From assembly GCA_023014365.1 (NCBI GenBank), contig JAEBUN010000010.1:1226262-1290261 (forward strand): a DNA stretch of 64,000 nucleotides, given 5' to 3'. Positions 42,211-52,954 of the stretch are shown here, piece after piece. Position 1 is the first letter of the stretch. Each line of letters opens with the position of its first letter. The stretch is from Lepiota brunneoincarnata (lineage: Eukaryota; Basidiomycota; Agaricomycetes; Agaricales; Agaricaceae). The notes beneath the pieces were generated by a model. That model ran no database searches. It saw nothing but the letters and a program-made list of their open reading frames with translations, and had not been told where the DNA came from. Both the position numbers and the translations under genes were made by a program.

Positions 42211-42902
42211 GTTCCAGAAAGCCCAGAAGGGCATCGAGGTTGTGGGGTAAGCCGCCACGCTGCGTATATTCTGGACAGGAGGTGAGAATGTGAGTGCGGG
42301 TTTCAAGCCGCAGCCCACACAGACAGGAGTGGTCCTCCTGGGGGTGGAGTCTAGTGTAGTACTCCCCTATAGGGGCATAACTGAGTATAGTGTGGACTGC
42401 CCGCACTGTGCCAGCAACAGACATCCGAGGACCAATTTCTCGGAGTCATGTACTACTGGAGAGGTACGAGGGTTGGAGAGGCTTCCTGAAGGAGTCCAAC
42501 AGAGGGAGGAAGTTCCTACCTCAATACAAGGGTGAGTGAAACATATTCACCCACTCGTCGATGCACCCCCTCGTGACCTCAGCATGAAGGGAGTCAATGG
42601 TAGTCGTCAGGCAGACGCCCAGCAAGACGCAAAGCTCCTTCGCCATTGCAATAGCGTCGGAGTGAAGCTCTGCAACAGAGCCCGAGGGCACCTGCCAGAA
42701 GGTAACAGTCCATTGGGCCTTGGCAGACAACCAGGGATCCAGAGACCAGCACACCTCCAGGGAATGAGCCTGGCTGGCATGCACAGAAGGATCAACAGCT
42801 CTGCGGGCAGAGCCCATGGAGCTGGTGTAGATAAAGATGTGGTTGGTTTCAGCACGATCCAGGACCATGCCTACTCCCAGCCAAATGGAGTGGAGCTCTG
42901 CA
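42211..42902 (-). pseudogene. LINE-A copy A14, RNase H-like tail fragment
   Basis: Minus strand: MVLDRAETNHIFIYTSSMGS, ARRAVDPSVHASQAHSLEVC, FWQVPSGSVAELHSDAIAM, then after a frameshift near 42525 the C-terminal part with CLCGLRLETRTHILTSC (C-x-C-x7-H-x4-C) and LLGFLEHN. Both ends are fused to LINE-B pieces: B6 on the left, B7 on the right, inside GAGCTCTGCA. Neither 3' UTR nor poly(A) is present. Confidence 0.88.
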
Positions 42903-43881
42903 AGTGGATGCTGCCGACTCTCTCCTGCAGTATGCCCTCATGTCTAGGGACTTCAACTGCCACTCACCGCAGTGGGACCTGTGGGCTCCCCACAACCCCG
43001 CTGCTGCCGCCTCCCTGCTGGAAACGGTGGACACGTTGGGCCTAGATCTCTTGCTCCCTGAGAACCCGGGTCCCATGTATTTCCCCTTTGAGGAGGGGCT
43101 TGCTTCTACCATGATTGACCTTGTGTTTGCAAGGGTGGCTGCGGGCTACCTGCCACTTCCCACGCAGTGTCCCGATCTGCGGAGGCAATCTGACCATTGC
43201 CCCCTTCGGATCACTGTCCCCCTGGAAGCCTTCAAGGAGGCTGTGCCCAGGCGCTCGCTGAAATGGGACTTGGACGAGGAGGCTGAGTTCTTAGCTGAGG
43301 TCTCGATGGGGCTTATGAGTCTGGACTTTCCGGACCTGGGCTCATCTGCTAGGATCGACGAGGTAGCCTTGGCCATCTTGGTGGTCTTCTCTGAGGCATG
43401 GCTTGCCCACTCCAAGGAGGTATGCATTGTCTCGCAGTCTAAGCCGTGGTGGGATGATGAGTGCTCACACACTTACACGGTGTACTCTCAGTCTCGGGAC
43501 TGGGAAGACGCTCACATGTTTAAGCGGACCTGGAAGGCCGCCAAGCGCAAGTTCTTCAATGAGCACATCGAGGAGATTGCTTCTACCAACAAGCGACTCT
43601 GGCACCTGATGGATTGGGTCAGGGCACGCAAATTGCCTCCCTGTGAGGCGATCCGCTATTGTGATCACCCCTGCAACACTCTTGAGGAGCTCTGGGAAGG
43701 GCTTCACAGATCCTACAATGCCACCAACAATCGTCTGGTCGATATCGGGGTGCTTGATCAGATCGATCTGCTCCCACCACGGGAGTGGCCGGTCTTCTCC
43801 GACTTGGAGATGCACAAGGCCCTGCACACGTGCTCTTCTCTGTCTTTGCCCGGTCCAGACCATGTCATGTGGACGCACCTC
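42903..43881 (+). pseudogene. LINE-B copy B7, endonuclease C-terminal half and linker
   Basis: 332 codons open. MSRDFNCHSPQWDLWAPHNP has the GDFN motif as RDFN (G lost). STMIDLVFARVAAGYL and RQSDHCPLRITVPLEAF (SDH catalytic motif) follow. The linker runs through VPRRSLKWDLDEEAEFL, KPWWDDECSHTYTVYSQSRD and GVLDQIDLLPPREWPVF to DHVMWTHL. LINE-A A10 inserts at 43882. The endonuclease N-terminus is missing. Confidence 0.92.
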
Positions 43882-46816
43882 TTTTTTTTTTTTTTTTTTT
43901 GAAATCAACAATTTATAACGCGGTGCTCGAACACAGTCCGCGTGCACTAACTACAACAAAGTAACTAGTACATGGTATAACTACCAATAAAGGTAGGGAA
44001 GAGAGTCCCACTGACTCGAAAGGCTACACTCCATAAAGAAGTGCGCGTGGGCGAAGAGTCCGCTACCCCGACGGAAACCAGGGCGTGGCAGACGAGGGGT
44101 GGATAGGGCCAACAGGTCCCCCCCCCAAAGGGGGTTAGGAGTCAGTTCTCCGTAAATCCCTACACCCCACAGACTAAGGCTCTAAGAACTTCGGGTCTCT
44201 GCCCTGACAGGCGTTAGGAGTCAATTCCCCATAAATCGCTACACCCCGCCCTAGGGTGGGGGGCAAATAACCACCGGTCCCTCGAAACCGAAGCCACGAG
44301 GGGGGAATAACCCGAAGGCCCTCCCCAGTTATCCCACCCCTTGGGGCCGGGATAGGAATGCAAACGTGGAGGAATTGCGTTCCAGAAAGCCCAGAAGGGC
44401 GTTGAGGTTGCGGGGTAGGCCACCACATCGCGTATACTTCGGACAGGAATTGAGTATGTGAGTGCGGGTTTCAAGCTGCAACCCACAGGGACAGGAGTGA
44501 TCCTCCTGGGGATGGAATCTAGCGTGGTACTCCCCGATAGGGGCGTGACCGAGTATGGTGCGGGCAGCCCTTGCTGTACCAGCGATGGACATCCGGGGAC
44601 CGATTTCTCGGAGCCATGCACCTCCAGAAAGGTACAAGGGTTGGATTGGCTTCCCAAGGGAGTCCAGCAGGGGAAGGAAATTCCTTCCCCTATAAAGGGG
44701 CAAGTGAAACATATTCACCCACTCATCAATACACCCTCTCATGACCTCAGCCCAGAGAGAGTTGATAGTAGTCGCCGGGCGAGTGCCCAGCGATACACAG
44801 AGCTCCTTCGCCATCGCAACGGCGTCAGAGTGAAGCTCTGCAACAGAGCCCGCAGGCACCTGCCAGAAGGTAACAGTCCGCTGGGCCTTGGAAGACAACC
44901 AGCGGTCCAGGGACTGACACACCTCCAGGGAGTGAACCTGGCCGGCGTGCACAGAGGGATCCACAGCTCTGCGGGCGGAGCCTGCGGAGCTGGTGTAGAT
45001 GAAGATGTGGTTGGTTTCCGCACAGTCCAGGACCATGCTTACTCCCAACCGAATGGAGTGGAGCTCTGCATCAGCAAGCAGAACCCTCCCCATGGCCTGC
45101 CTGGCCTGCTTGACCAGACGCCCACCTGCAAACACACAAGCTGCCGAGACAGCCTGCAGCCTCCCACACGGCAGCCGGTGGGCACCAGCCGCTACACAGA
45201 CAGACAACGGATCAGACTGCACCCTCCGGATGGAGGTGTGCAGTCCGTCGAGGTGCCATTGCTTCAAATCCCCCTCCGGATCAACGGTATAAAGTCTAAA
45301 TTTGATCCGCTCTGAGAAGCGGTCCAAAAGACGGAGACCTGGCCTATTCTCATCTGCAAATGGGGAGAACAGCTCAGTAAGCTGCGGAAGCACTGCCTGT
45401 ACCTCCACAAGAGCACTCTTCACCTTGGGCCAAAGCGCAGGGGTGAGAGTTGAAATAGCTCGCGGGTGTTCCAGAGAACTCCCCCTAAACTCATGGCCCA
45501 GCAAAGGCCGAAGCGGATGATTAGCCGCAAGAGTGGCAACCTGGAATTTTGTTCAGGAAGCCAACTTCTTAAGATGCAGCCGGAAGGGCAGAAGGCCTGC
45601 TAGGGCCTCTGCCCCCCCGGTTGGAGATGTGCAAAATGCACCGATGATCCAGTTAGCGGCTCGCCGCTACATGGAGTTAAACATCTTGAGAATTCCCTTG
45701 TTATGGAAACCCTTGTGATACCACATACGAAATCCATATGTGGCAATAGGAACCATGCAGGACCGGTAGAGGAGGCGCTTCTGGTCAGGAAGTAACCCCT
45801 GGGTTGAATTACCAAGCATCCCCATCGCACCAACCGTGGAGAAGGCCTTGGTAGAATAGTAGCGGATGTGCTTGCGAAAGGTGAGAGCACGGTCAAAATA
45901 GGAGCCCAAGTACCGCCAAAACGGCTTGGGCTTCAAGGGGGTGTCCCCCATGTATGGATGGAATCCCAGGTCAATGGGCGGATTGGCATCTCTCAGGTTG
46001 TGAGAGAAGTGAAAGACCTCAGACTTGGTATGCTCAAGCGTGAGGCCAAAAGAGTCAAAGAGGCCATGCACGCAGCGATAAGCCGCCTGCAGGGCAGTAA
46101 CATTGTCCTCCCAGCACTTGGTCTGGACTATGAGGGTCCCGTCGTCGACATACGAAAGCATGTCTATGCCAAGGCCAGGGGTCTGCTGGTAATACAAGTA
46201 CACCAGGGGGGCGAGATACAGGGTGGACAAGATGGGGGACAGAGCAGAGCCCTGCCCCACGCCCACATCCACCTGCCTAGGGTCCGACCGAAAGGAATTC
46301 CACAAGTACGTGGTAGACCTTCCAACCAGGTAAGAGCCGAAGAACCGCACCAACTCAGGTGCAAAACCCGACTGCAACAGCACTGCCAGAATCATGTCAT
46401 GATTCAGCGAAGGGAAGAACTGAGCGATGTCAAAGGCTACAACGCTAGTCCGCAGTCCCTGAGCCCACCCTGCAGGAACAAGATGAGTGAGGATCAACCC
46501 GGCATCCTCAGTGGACTTCTGGCGGATACCGCCAACCTGGTTGGGATGAAACACCCCCCATCTGACACAGTCAAACTGGAGGTGGTTGGAGATCATCTTC
46601 TCCATGAGTTTGTCCAATGTGTTAAGCAACACAATCGGCCGGAAAGCCTTGGGGGTGGAGTACGAGGGCTTCCCCAGTTTAGGTATGACCACCGAGTTAG
46701 ACTCCTTGAAATAATCAGGCCAATGTCCTGCCGCCAGACAGGCATTGGCGAGATCGACGAACATGTGGCAGGACGCTCGATCCACCACAATGTCCTTCAG
46801 GTACGACCACGTAACA
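43882..46816 (-). mobile_element. LINE-A copy A10 (minus), left arm of inverted repeat
   Basis: Poly(T) 43882-43900, GAAATCAACAATTTATAACG, 3' UTR with two hairpin modules (about 44129-44175 and 44209-44255). The 391-codon open frame 45504-44329 covers the linker, RNase H-like domain (DAELHSIRLG, IYTSSAGSARRA) and zinc tail. RT is read from 46816 to 45667: TWSYLKDIVVDRASC, IPKLGKPSYS, FDIAQFFPSLNHDM, MLSYVDDGTLIVQ (catalytic YVDD near 46150), GMLGNSTQGLLPDQK, KMFNSM, then TAG and, further on, TGA after KKLAS. Its 5' end abuts copy A11 head to head at 46816/46817. One of the better-preserved LINE-A copies. Confidence 0.95.
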
Positions 46817-47934
46817 ATATGATTCTGGCGGTGCTGTCGCGGTTGGGCTTCGCACTGGAGTTGGTGCAGTTCTTTGGCTCTTACCTGGTTGGGAGGTCTA
46901 CCACATACTTGTGGAATTCCTTTCGGTCTGACCCTAGGCAGGTGGATGTGGGCGTGGGGCAGGGCTCTGCTCTGTCCCCCATCTTGTCCACCCTGTATCT
47001 CGCCCCCCTGGTGTACTTGTATTACCAGCAGACCCCTGGCCTCGGCGTAGACATGCTTTCGTATGTCGACGACGGGACCCTCATAGTCCAGACCAAGTGC
47101 TGGGAGGACAATGTTACTGCCCTGCAGGCGGCTTATCGCTGCGTGCATGGGCTCTTTGACTCTTTTGGCCTCACGCTTGAGCATACCAAGTCTGAGGTCT
47201 TTCACTTCTCTCACAACCTGAGAGATGCCAATCCGCCCATTGACCTGGGATTCCATCCATACATAGGGGACACCCCCTTGAAGCCCAAGCCGTTTTGGTG
47301 GTACTTGGGCTCCTATTTTGACCGTGCTCTCACCTTTCGCAAGCACGTCCGCTACTATTCTACCAAGGCCTTCTCCACGGTTGGTGCGATGGGGATGCTT
47401 GGTAATTCAACCCAGGGGTTACTTCCTGACCAGAAGCGCCTCCTCTACCGGTCCTGCATGGTTCCTATTGCCACATATGGATTTCGTATGTGGTATCACA
47501 AGGGTTTCCATAACAAGGGAATTCTCAAGATGTTTAACTCCATGTAGCGGCGAGCCGCTAACTGGATCATCGGTGCATTTTGCACATCTCCAACCGGGGG
47601 GGCAGAGGCCCTAGCAGGCCTTCTGCCCTTCCGGCTGCATCTTAAGAAGTTGGCTTCCTGAACAAAATTCCAGGTTGCCACTCTTGCGGCTAATCATCCG
47701 CTTCGGCCTTTGCTGGGCCATGAGTTTAGGGGGAGTTCTCTGGAACACCCGCGAGCTATTTCAACTCTCACCCCTGCGCTTTGGCCTAAGGTGAAGAGTG
47801 CCCTTATGGAAGTGCAAGCAGTGCTTCTGCAGCTTACTGAGCCATTCTCCCCATTTGCAGATGAGAATAGGCCAGGTCTCCGTCTTTTGGACCGCTTCTT
47901 GGAGCAGATCAAATTTAGACTCTACACCGTTGAT
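46817..47934 (+). pseudogene. LINE-A copy A11, RT part, right arm of inverted repeat
   Basis: Starts inside the RT palm at NMILAVLSRLGFALELVQF and continues RSTTYLWNSFRSDPRQVD, GQGSALSPILSTLYLAPLVY, MLSYVDDGTLIVQTKCWED (catalytic DD near 47068) and LGSYFDRALTFRKHV. KMFNSM comes next, then the TAG at 47545-47547 and the TGA after KKLAS at 47659. These features, including KCWED, YYQQTPG and the TAG, are shared with A10. A solo LTR splits it at YTVD, with TSD TTGAT at 47930-47934. Confidence 0.93.
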
Positions 47935-48595
47935 TGTCATATCCACACCAAACCTAGAGCTTAACCATTAGGCTTCGGCTTCTCGACTCCACGTGTGCTC
48001 CACACGACAACCCTATGCCCTCCGACTCGGCCCCGACTGGCTCCGACCGCTACCCTTCGCCCCGATCACGCGACCTACCTCTACACGTGCCACGACCACC
48101 TGACCCTCGGTGCTCCCATTGTCCAGTTCTCCATTCTCCGTCCGTAATCAGAATACGTTACCAGTCTCCATACCCGTACCAGTCTCCATTCCATTCGAAA
48201 TTATTCGTAATCCACTTGTAACCATATGGGTCTCCGCTTCGCTCCGCACGTAGTCAGTACGAGTCATAATTCGTCGAGCTAGTAGTATATATACCGTAGG
48301 CACTTGGCTTGTACTCCTCAGTCTGATAATCGAATCGAGCAGCGGACCAGTCCCCTGTTCCCTATCCTCCTCTCTCTCTGCCTTGCTCCGCTTCGGCCCC
48401 GACTTCCTGAAATACGGACTCGGACAGTAGGAGGGCACAGCACATAAGCTGAGGCTGCAAGTCCACTCTCCGCCCGAAGTATTCCGCCTCGGTCCCGCCG
48501 TCTACGTACTGACGTCGTCCCGTCCCCCGGTTACCTTATACCAAGGATACCACCCCGACCCTCCGCTTCGGCTCCGACCCGCACCGGCTCTAACA
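47935..48595 (+). repeat. Solo LTR, 661-bp family, copy 3
   Basis: TGTCATATCC...GGCTCTAACA, TSD TTGAT at 47930-47934 and 48596-48600, inside A11. CpG-rich. Nearly identical to copy 4 at 56746-57406 (opposite strand), so both are recent. Confidence 0.97.
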
Positions 48596-49909
48596 TTGAT
48601 CCAGAGGGGGATTCGAAGCAACGGCACCTTGACGGACTGCACGCCTCCATTCAGAGGGCGCAGACTGATCCGTCATCTGTCTGTGTAGCGGCTGGTGCCC
48701 ACCGGCTGCCATGCGGGAGACTGCAGGCTGTCTCGGCAGCTTGCATGTTTGCAGGCGGGTGTCTGGTCAAGCAGGCCAGACAGGCCGCAGGGAGGGTTCT
48801 TCTTGCTGATGCGGAGCTCCACTCCATTCAATTGGGAGTAAGCATGGTCTTGGACCATGCGGAAACCGACCACATCTTCATCTACACCAGCTCTACGGGC
48901 TCCACCTGCAGAGCTGTGGATCCCTCTGTGCACGCCAGCCAGGTTCATTCCCTGGAGGTGTGCCAGTCCCTGGACTGCTGGCTGTCTTCTAAGGCCCAGC
49001 GGACCGTTACCTTCTGGCAGGTGCCTTCGGGCTCTGTTGCAGAACTTCACTCTGACGCCGTCGCGATGGTGAAGGAGCTCTGGGTATCGCTGAGCGCTCG
49101 CCTGGCGACTACTATCGACTCTCTCCAGGCTGAGGTCACGAGGGGGTGTATCAACGTACCTCTCCGGAGGTGCGTGGCTCCGAGAAATCAGCCCCTGGAT
49201 GTCTGTCTCTGGTACAGCGAGGGCCGCCTGCACCATACTCGGTCACGCCCCTATCGGGGAGTACCGCGCTAGATTCCACCCCCAGGAGGATCACTCCTGT
49301 CCATGTGGGTTGCGGCTTGAAACCCGTACCCACATACTCACTTCCTGCCCAAAGTACACGCGACATGGCGGCTTACCCCGCGACCTCGATGCCCTCCTGG
49401 GCTTTCTGGAATGCAATCCTTCCGCATTTGCGTTCCTAATCCGGCCCCAAGGGGTGGGATAACTGGGGAGGGCCTTCAGGTTATTCCCCCCTTGCGGCCT
49501 CGGTTTTGAGGGACTGGTGGTTATTCGCCCCCCGTCCTATGGCGGGGTGTAGCGATTTATGGAGAATTGACTCCTAACGCCCCTAGGGGCGGAGACCCAA
49601 AGTTCTTAGAGCCTTGGTCTGTAGGGTGTAGGGATTTACGGAGAACTGACTCCTAACCCCCTTTGGGGGGGACCTGTTGGCCCTATCCACCTCTTGTCTG
49701 TCGCACTCCGGTTTCCGTTGGGGTAGCAAGCTCTTCACCCATGCACACTTCTTTACGGAGTGTAGCCTTTTGAGTCAGCAGGACTCTCTTCCCTACCTTT
49801 ATTGGTAGTTATACCATGTATTAGTTGCCTTGTATGTAGCTAGTGCACGCAGACTGCACTTGAGCACCGCGTTATAAATTGTTGATTTCAAAAAAAAAAA
49901 AAAAAAAAA
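48596..49909 (+). pseudogene. LINE-A copy A11, RNase H-like region, 3' UTR and poly(A)
   Basis: DPEGDSKQRHLDGLHASIQR leads into the RNase H-like domain: LLADAELHSIQLGVSMVLDH, IYTSSTGSTCRAVDPSVHAS. An internal deletion of about 120 bp at 49154 joins RGCINV to the region near LRRCVAPRN. The zinc tail CPCGLRLETRTHILTSC ends near 49462. The 3' UTR has two clear hairpin modules, 49548-49597 and 49627-49674. Tail TAAATTGTTGATTTC plus A20, 49890-49909. Confidence 0.92.
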
Positions 49910-50035
49910 GATTATGGGCTAAAGTGTGAGGGGAGCCCTGAGCCCATCCTCCGTCAGTCCATTATCAACAGGATGTGCCCTTTTGGGAGGAGCATCCCGG
50001 ACGTCCCAGAGGTAGTTGGAGGTCCTAGCTGGATC
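49910..50035 (+). pseudogene. LINE-A ORF1 fragment
   Basis: Plus strand, about 40 codons: DYGLKCEGSPEPILRQSIIN, RMCPFGRSIPDVPEVVGGPS. This matches ORF1 of copy A7 (29730-29600, minus). It is squeezed between the poly(A) of A11 and the poly(T) of A12, so it is a remnant of a host LINE-A that received both. Confidence 0.88.
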
Positions 50036-52954
50036 TTTTTTTTTTTTTTTTTTTTTTGAAATCAACAATTTATAATACGGTGCTCAAGCGCAGTCTGCGT
50101 GCACTAGCTACATACAAGGCAACTAATACATGGTATAACTACCAATAAAGGTAGGGAAGAGAGTCCTGCTGACTCAAAAGGCTACACTCCGTAAAGAAGT
50201 GTGCATGGGTGAAGAGCTTGCTACCCCAACGGAAACCGGAGTGCGACAGACAAGAGGTGGATAGGGCCAACAGGTCCCCCCCCCAAAGGGGGTTAGGAGT
50301 TAATTCTCCATAAATCCCTACACCCTGCAGGTGAAGGCTCTAAGAGCATCAGGTCTCTGCCCCTAGGGGCGTTAGGAGTCAATTCTCCATAAATCGCTAT
50401 ACCCTGCCCAAAGGGTAGGGGGCAAATAACTGTCAGCTCCTCGAGGCCAAAGCCCACAAGGGGGGAATAACCTGAAGGCCTCCCCAGCTATCCCACCCCT
50501 TGGGGCTGGGATAGGAATACAAACATGGAAGGATTGCATTCCAGAAAGCCCAGAAGGGTGTTGGGGTCACAGGATCAGCCACCATGCTGTGTGTACTCCA
50601 GACAGGAGGTGAGAATGTGAGTGCGGGTTTCAAGCTGCAGCCCACAAGGACAGGAGTGGTCCTCCTGGGGATGGAATCTAGCGCGGTACTCCCCTATAGG
50701 AGCATGACCAAATATAGTGCGGACTGCCCACGCTGTGCTAGCAACAGACATCTAAGGACTGATTTCTCAGAGCCAAGTACCGTCAGAGAGGTACAAGGGT
50801 TGGAGAGGCTTCCCGAAGGAGTCTAACAGAGAGAGGAAGTTCCTGCCTCGATACAAGGGTGAGCGAAACATATTCACCCACTTGTCGATGCATCCCCTCA
50901 TGACCTCAGCATGAAGGGAATCAATGGTGGTCACTGGGTGGATGCCCAGCGAAACGCGGAGCTCCTTTGCCATCGCAACAGCATCAGAGTGACATTCTGC
51001 AACAAAGCCTGAGGGCACCTGCCAGAAAGTGATGGTCCACTGGGCCTTGGCAGACAACCAGCAATCCAGAGACCAGCATACCTCCAGGGAATGAGCATGG
51101 CTGGCGTGCACAGAAGGATCCACAGCTCTACGGGCAGAGCCTATGGAGCTGGTGTAGATAAAGATGTGGTTGGTTTCAGCATGATCCAGGACCATGCCTA
51201 CTCCCAGCCGGATGGAGTGGAGCTCCACATCAGTGAGCAGAACCCTCCCTATGGCCTGCCTGGCCTACTTGACCAAGTGCCCACCTGCCAACACCCAAGC
51301 CGCTGAGATGGCTTGCAGTCTCTTGCACAGCAGCCGGTAGGCACAAGCTGCTATACAAGCAGACGATAGGTTGGCCTGCACCCTCCGGATAGAGGCATGC
51401 AGTCTGTCAAGATGCCATTGCTTCGAATCCCCCTCCGGATCAACAGTGTAGAGCATGAATTTGATCCGCTCCAAGAAGCGGTCCAAAAGATGGAGATCTG
51501 GCCTGTTCTCATCTGTGAATGGGCTGAACAGCTCAGTAAGCTGCGGAAGCACATTCTGCACTTCCATAAAGGCACTCTTCACCTTGGGCCGAAGCGCCAG
51601 GGTGAGAGACAAGATAGAGCAAGGGTATGCTGGGGAGCTCCCCTTAAACTTGTGGCCCAGTAAGGGCCGAAGTGGATGATTTGCTGCAAGTGTGGCAACC
51701 CAGAATATTGTTCGGGAAGCCAGCTTCTTGAGATGCAACCAGAAGGGCAGAAGGCCCACAAGGGCCTCTGCCCTCCCAGAGGGGGACGTGCAGAATGCAC
51801 CAATGATCCAATTAGCAGCGCATCACTGCATGGAGTTGAATATCTTGAGGATTCCCTTGTTACGGAAACCCTTGTGATACCACATACAGAATCCATACGT
51901 GGCAATAGGAATCATGCAGGACCGGTAGAGGAGGTGCTTCTGATCAGGTAGCAGTCCCTAAGCTGAATTACCAAGCATCCCCATCACTCCAACTGTGGAG
52001 AATGCCTTGGTAGAATAGTAGTGTACATGCTTGCGGAAAGTGAGAGCACGGTCAAAATAGAAACCCAAGTACCACCAGAACAGCTTAGGCCTCAAAGGGG
52101 TGTCCCCCATATATGGATGGAAGCCCAAGTTAATGGGTGGGTTGGTGTCCCTCAGGTTGTGAGAGAAGTGAAAGACCTCAGACTTGGTATGCTCAAGCAT
52201 GAGGCCAAAGAAGTCAAAGACCCCATGCACGCAGCGATAAGCCGCCTGTAAGGCAGATACGTTGTCCTTCCAAGTTTTGGTTTGGACTATAAGGGTCCCA
52301 TCGTCAACATGCGAGAGCATGTCGATGCTAAGGCTGGAGGTCCTCCGGTAATAAAGATATACCAGGGAGGCAAGGTATAAGGCTGACAGGACTGGGGACA
52401 GAGCAGAGCCCTGTCCTACGCCTACGTCAGCCTGCCTAGGGTCGGACCAGAAGGAATTCCACAAATAAGTGGTAGACCTCCTAACCAAGTAAGAGCTGAA
52501 GAACCACACCAGCTCTGGCGCAAAACCTGACTGCGACAAAATTGCTAGAATCATGTCATGATTCAGCAAAGGAAAGAACTGAGCAATATTGAAAGCAACA
52601 ACACTTGTTCGCAGCCTCCGGGCTCACCCTGCACAAACATGATGGGTGAGGATCAACCCAGCGTCCTCAGTGGACTTCTGGCAGATACCGCCAACCTGGT
52701 TGGGATGAAACACCCCCCACCTGACACAATCAAACTGAAGGCAGTTGGAGATCATCTTCTCCACAAGTTTGCCCAACATGTTTAGCAGCACAATCGGCCA
52801 GAAGGCCTTGGGCATAGAGTACAAAGGCTTCCCCGGCTTGGGTATGATCACCGAGCTAGACTCCTTGAAATAATCCAGCCAATGCCCTGCCTGACAGCAG
52901 GCATTGGCAAGATCAACCAACACACAGCAGGATGCTTGGTCCGCCACAATGTCC
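50036..52954 (-). mobile_element. LINE-A copy A12 (minus)
   Basis: Poly(T) 50036-50057 and the LINE-A 3' end, with two hairpin modules in the 3' UTR. The C-terminal zinc tail lies at about 50645-50430. The RNase H-like domain (51228-50767) has IYTSSIGSARRA and VELHSIRLG. The linker and thumb are at 51759-51265 (KKLASRTIFWVATL, here R and not a stop). RT 52569-51958 has FGLMLEHTKSEVFHFSHN and MLSHVDDGTLIVQ (H for Y in YVDD, near 52315), and the fingers are upstream to 52954 (PKPGKPLYSMPKAF). Short gaps and stops separate the blocks. LINE-B B8 abuts its 5' end at DIVAD. Confidence 0.92.

Noticed and set aside
45868..47547. 559-residue plus-strand ORF crossing the LINE-A palindrome, and its mirror on the minus strand (47346-45667)
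   Set aside because: Each begins as the antisense of one arm and continues as the sense RT of the other. The long open frame is a by-product of the inverted repeat, not a gene.
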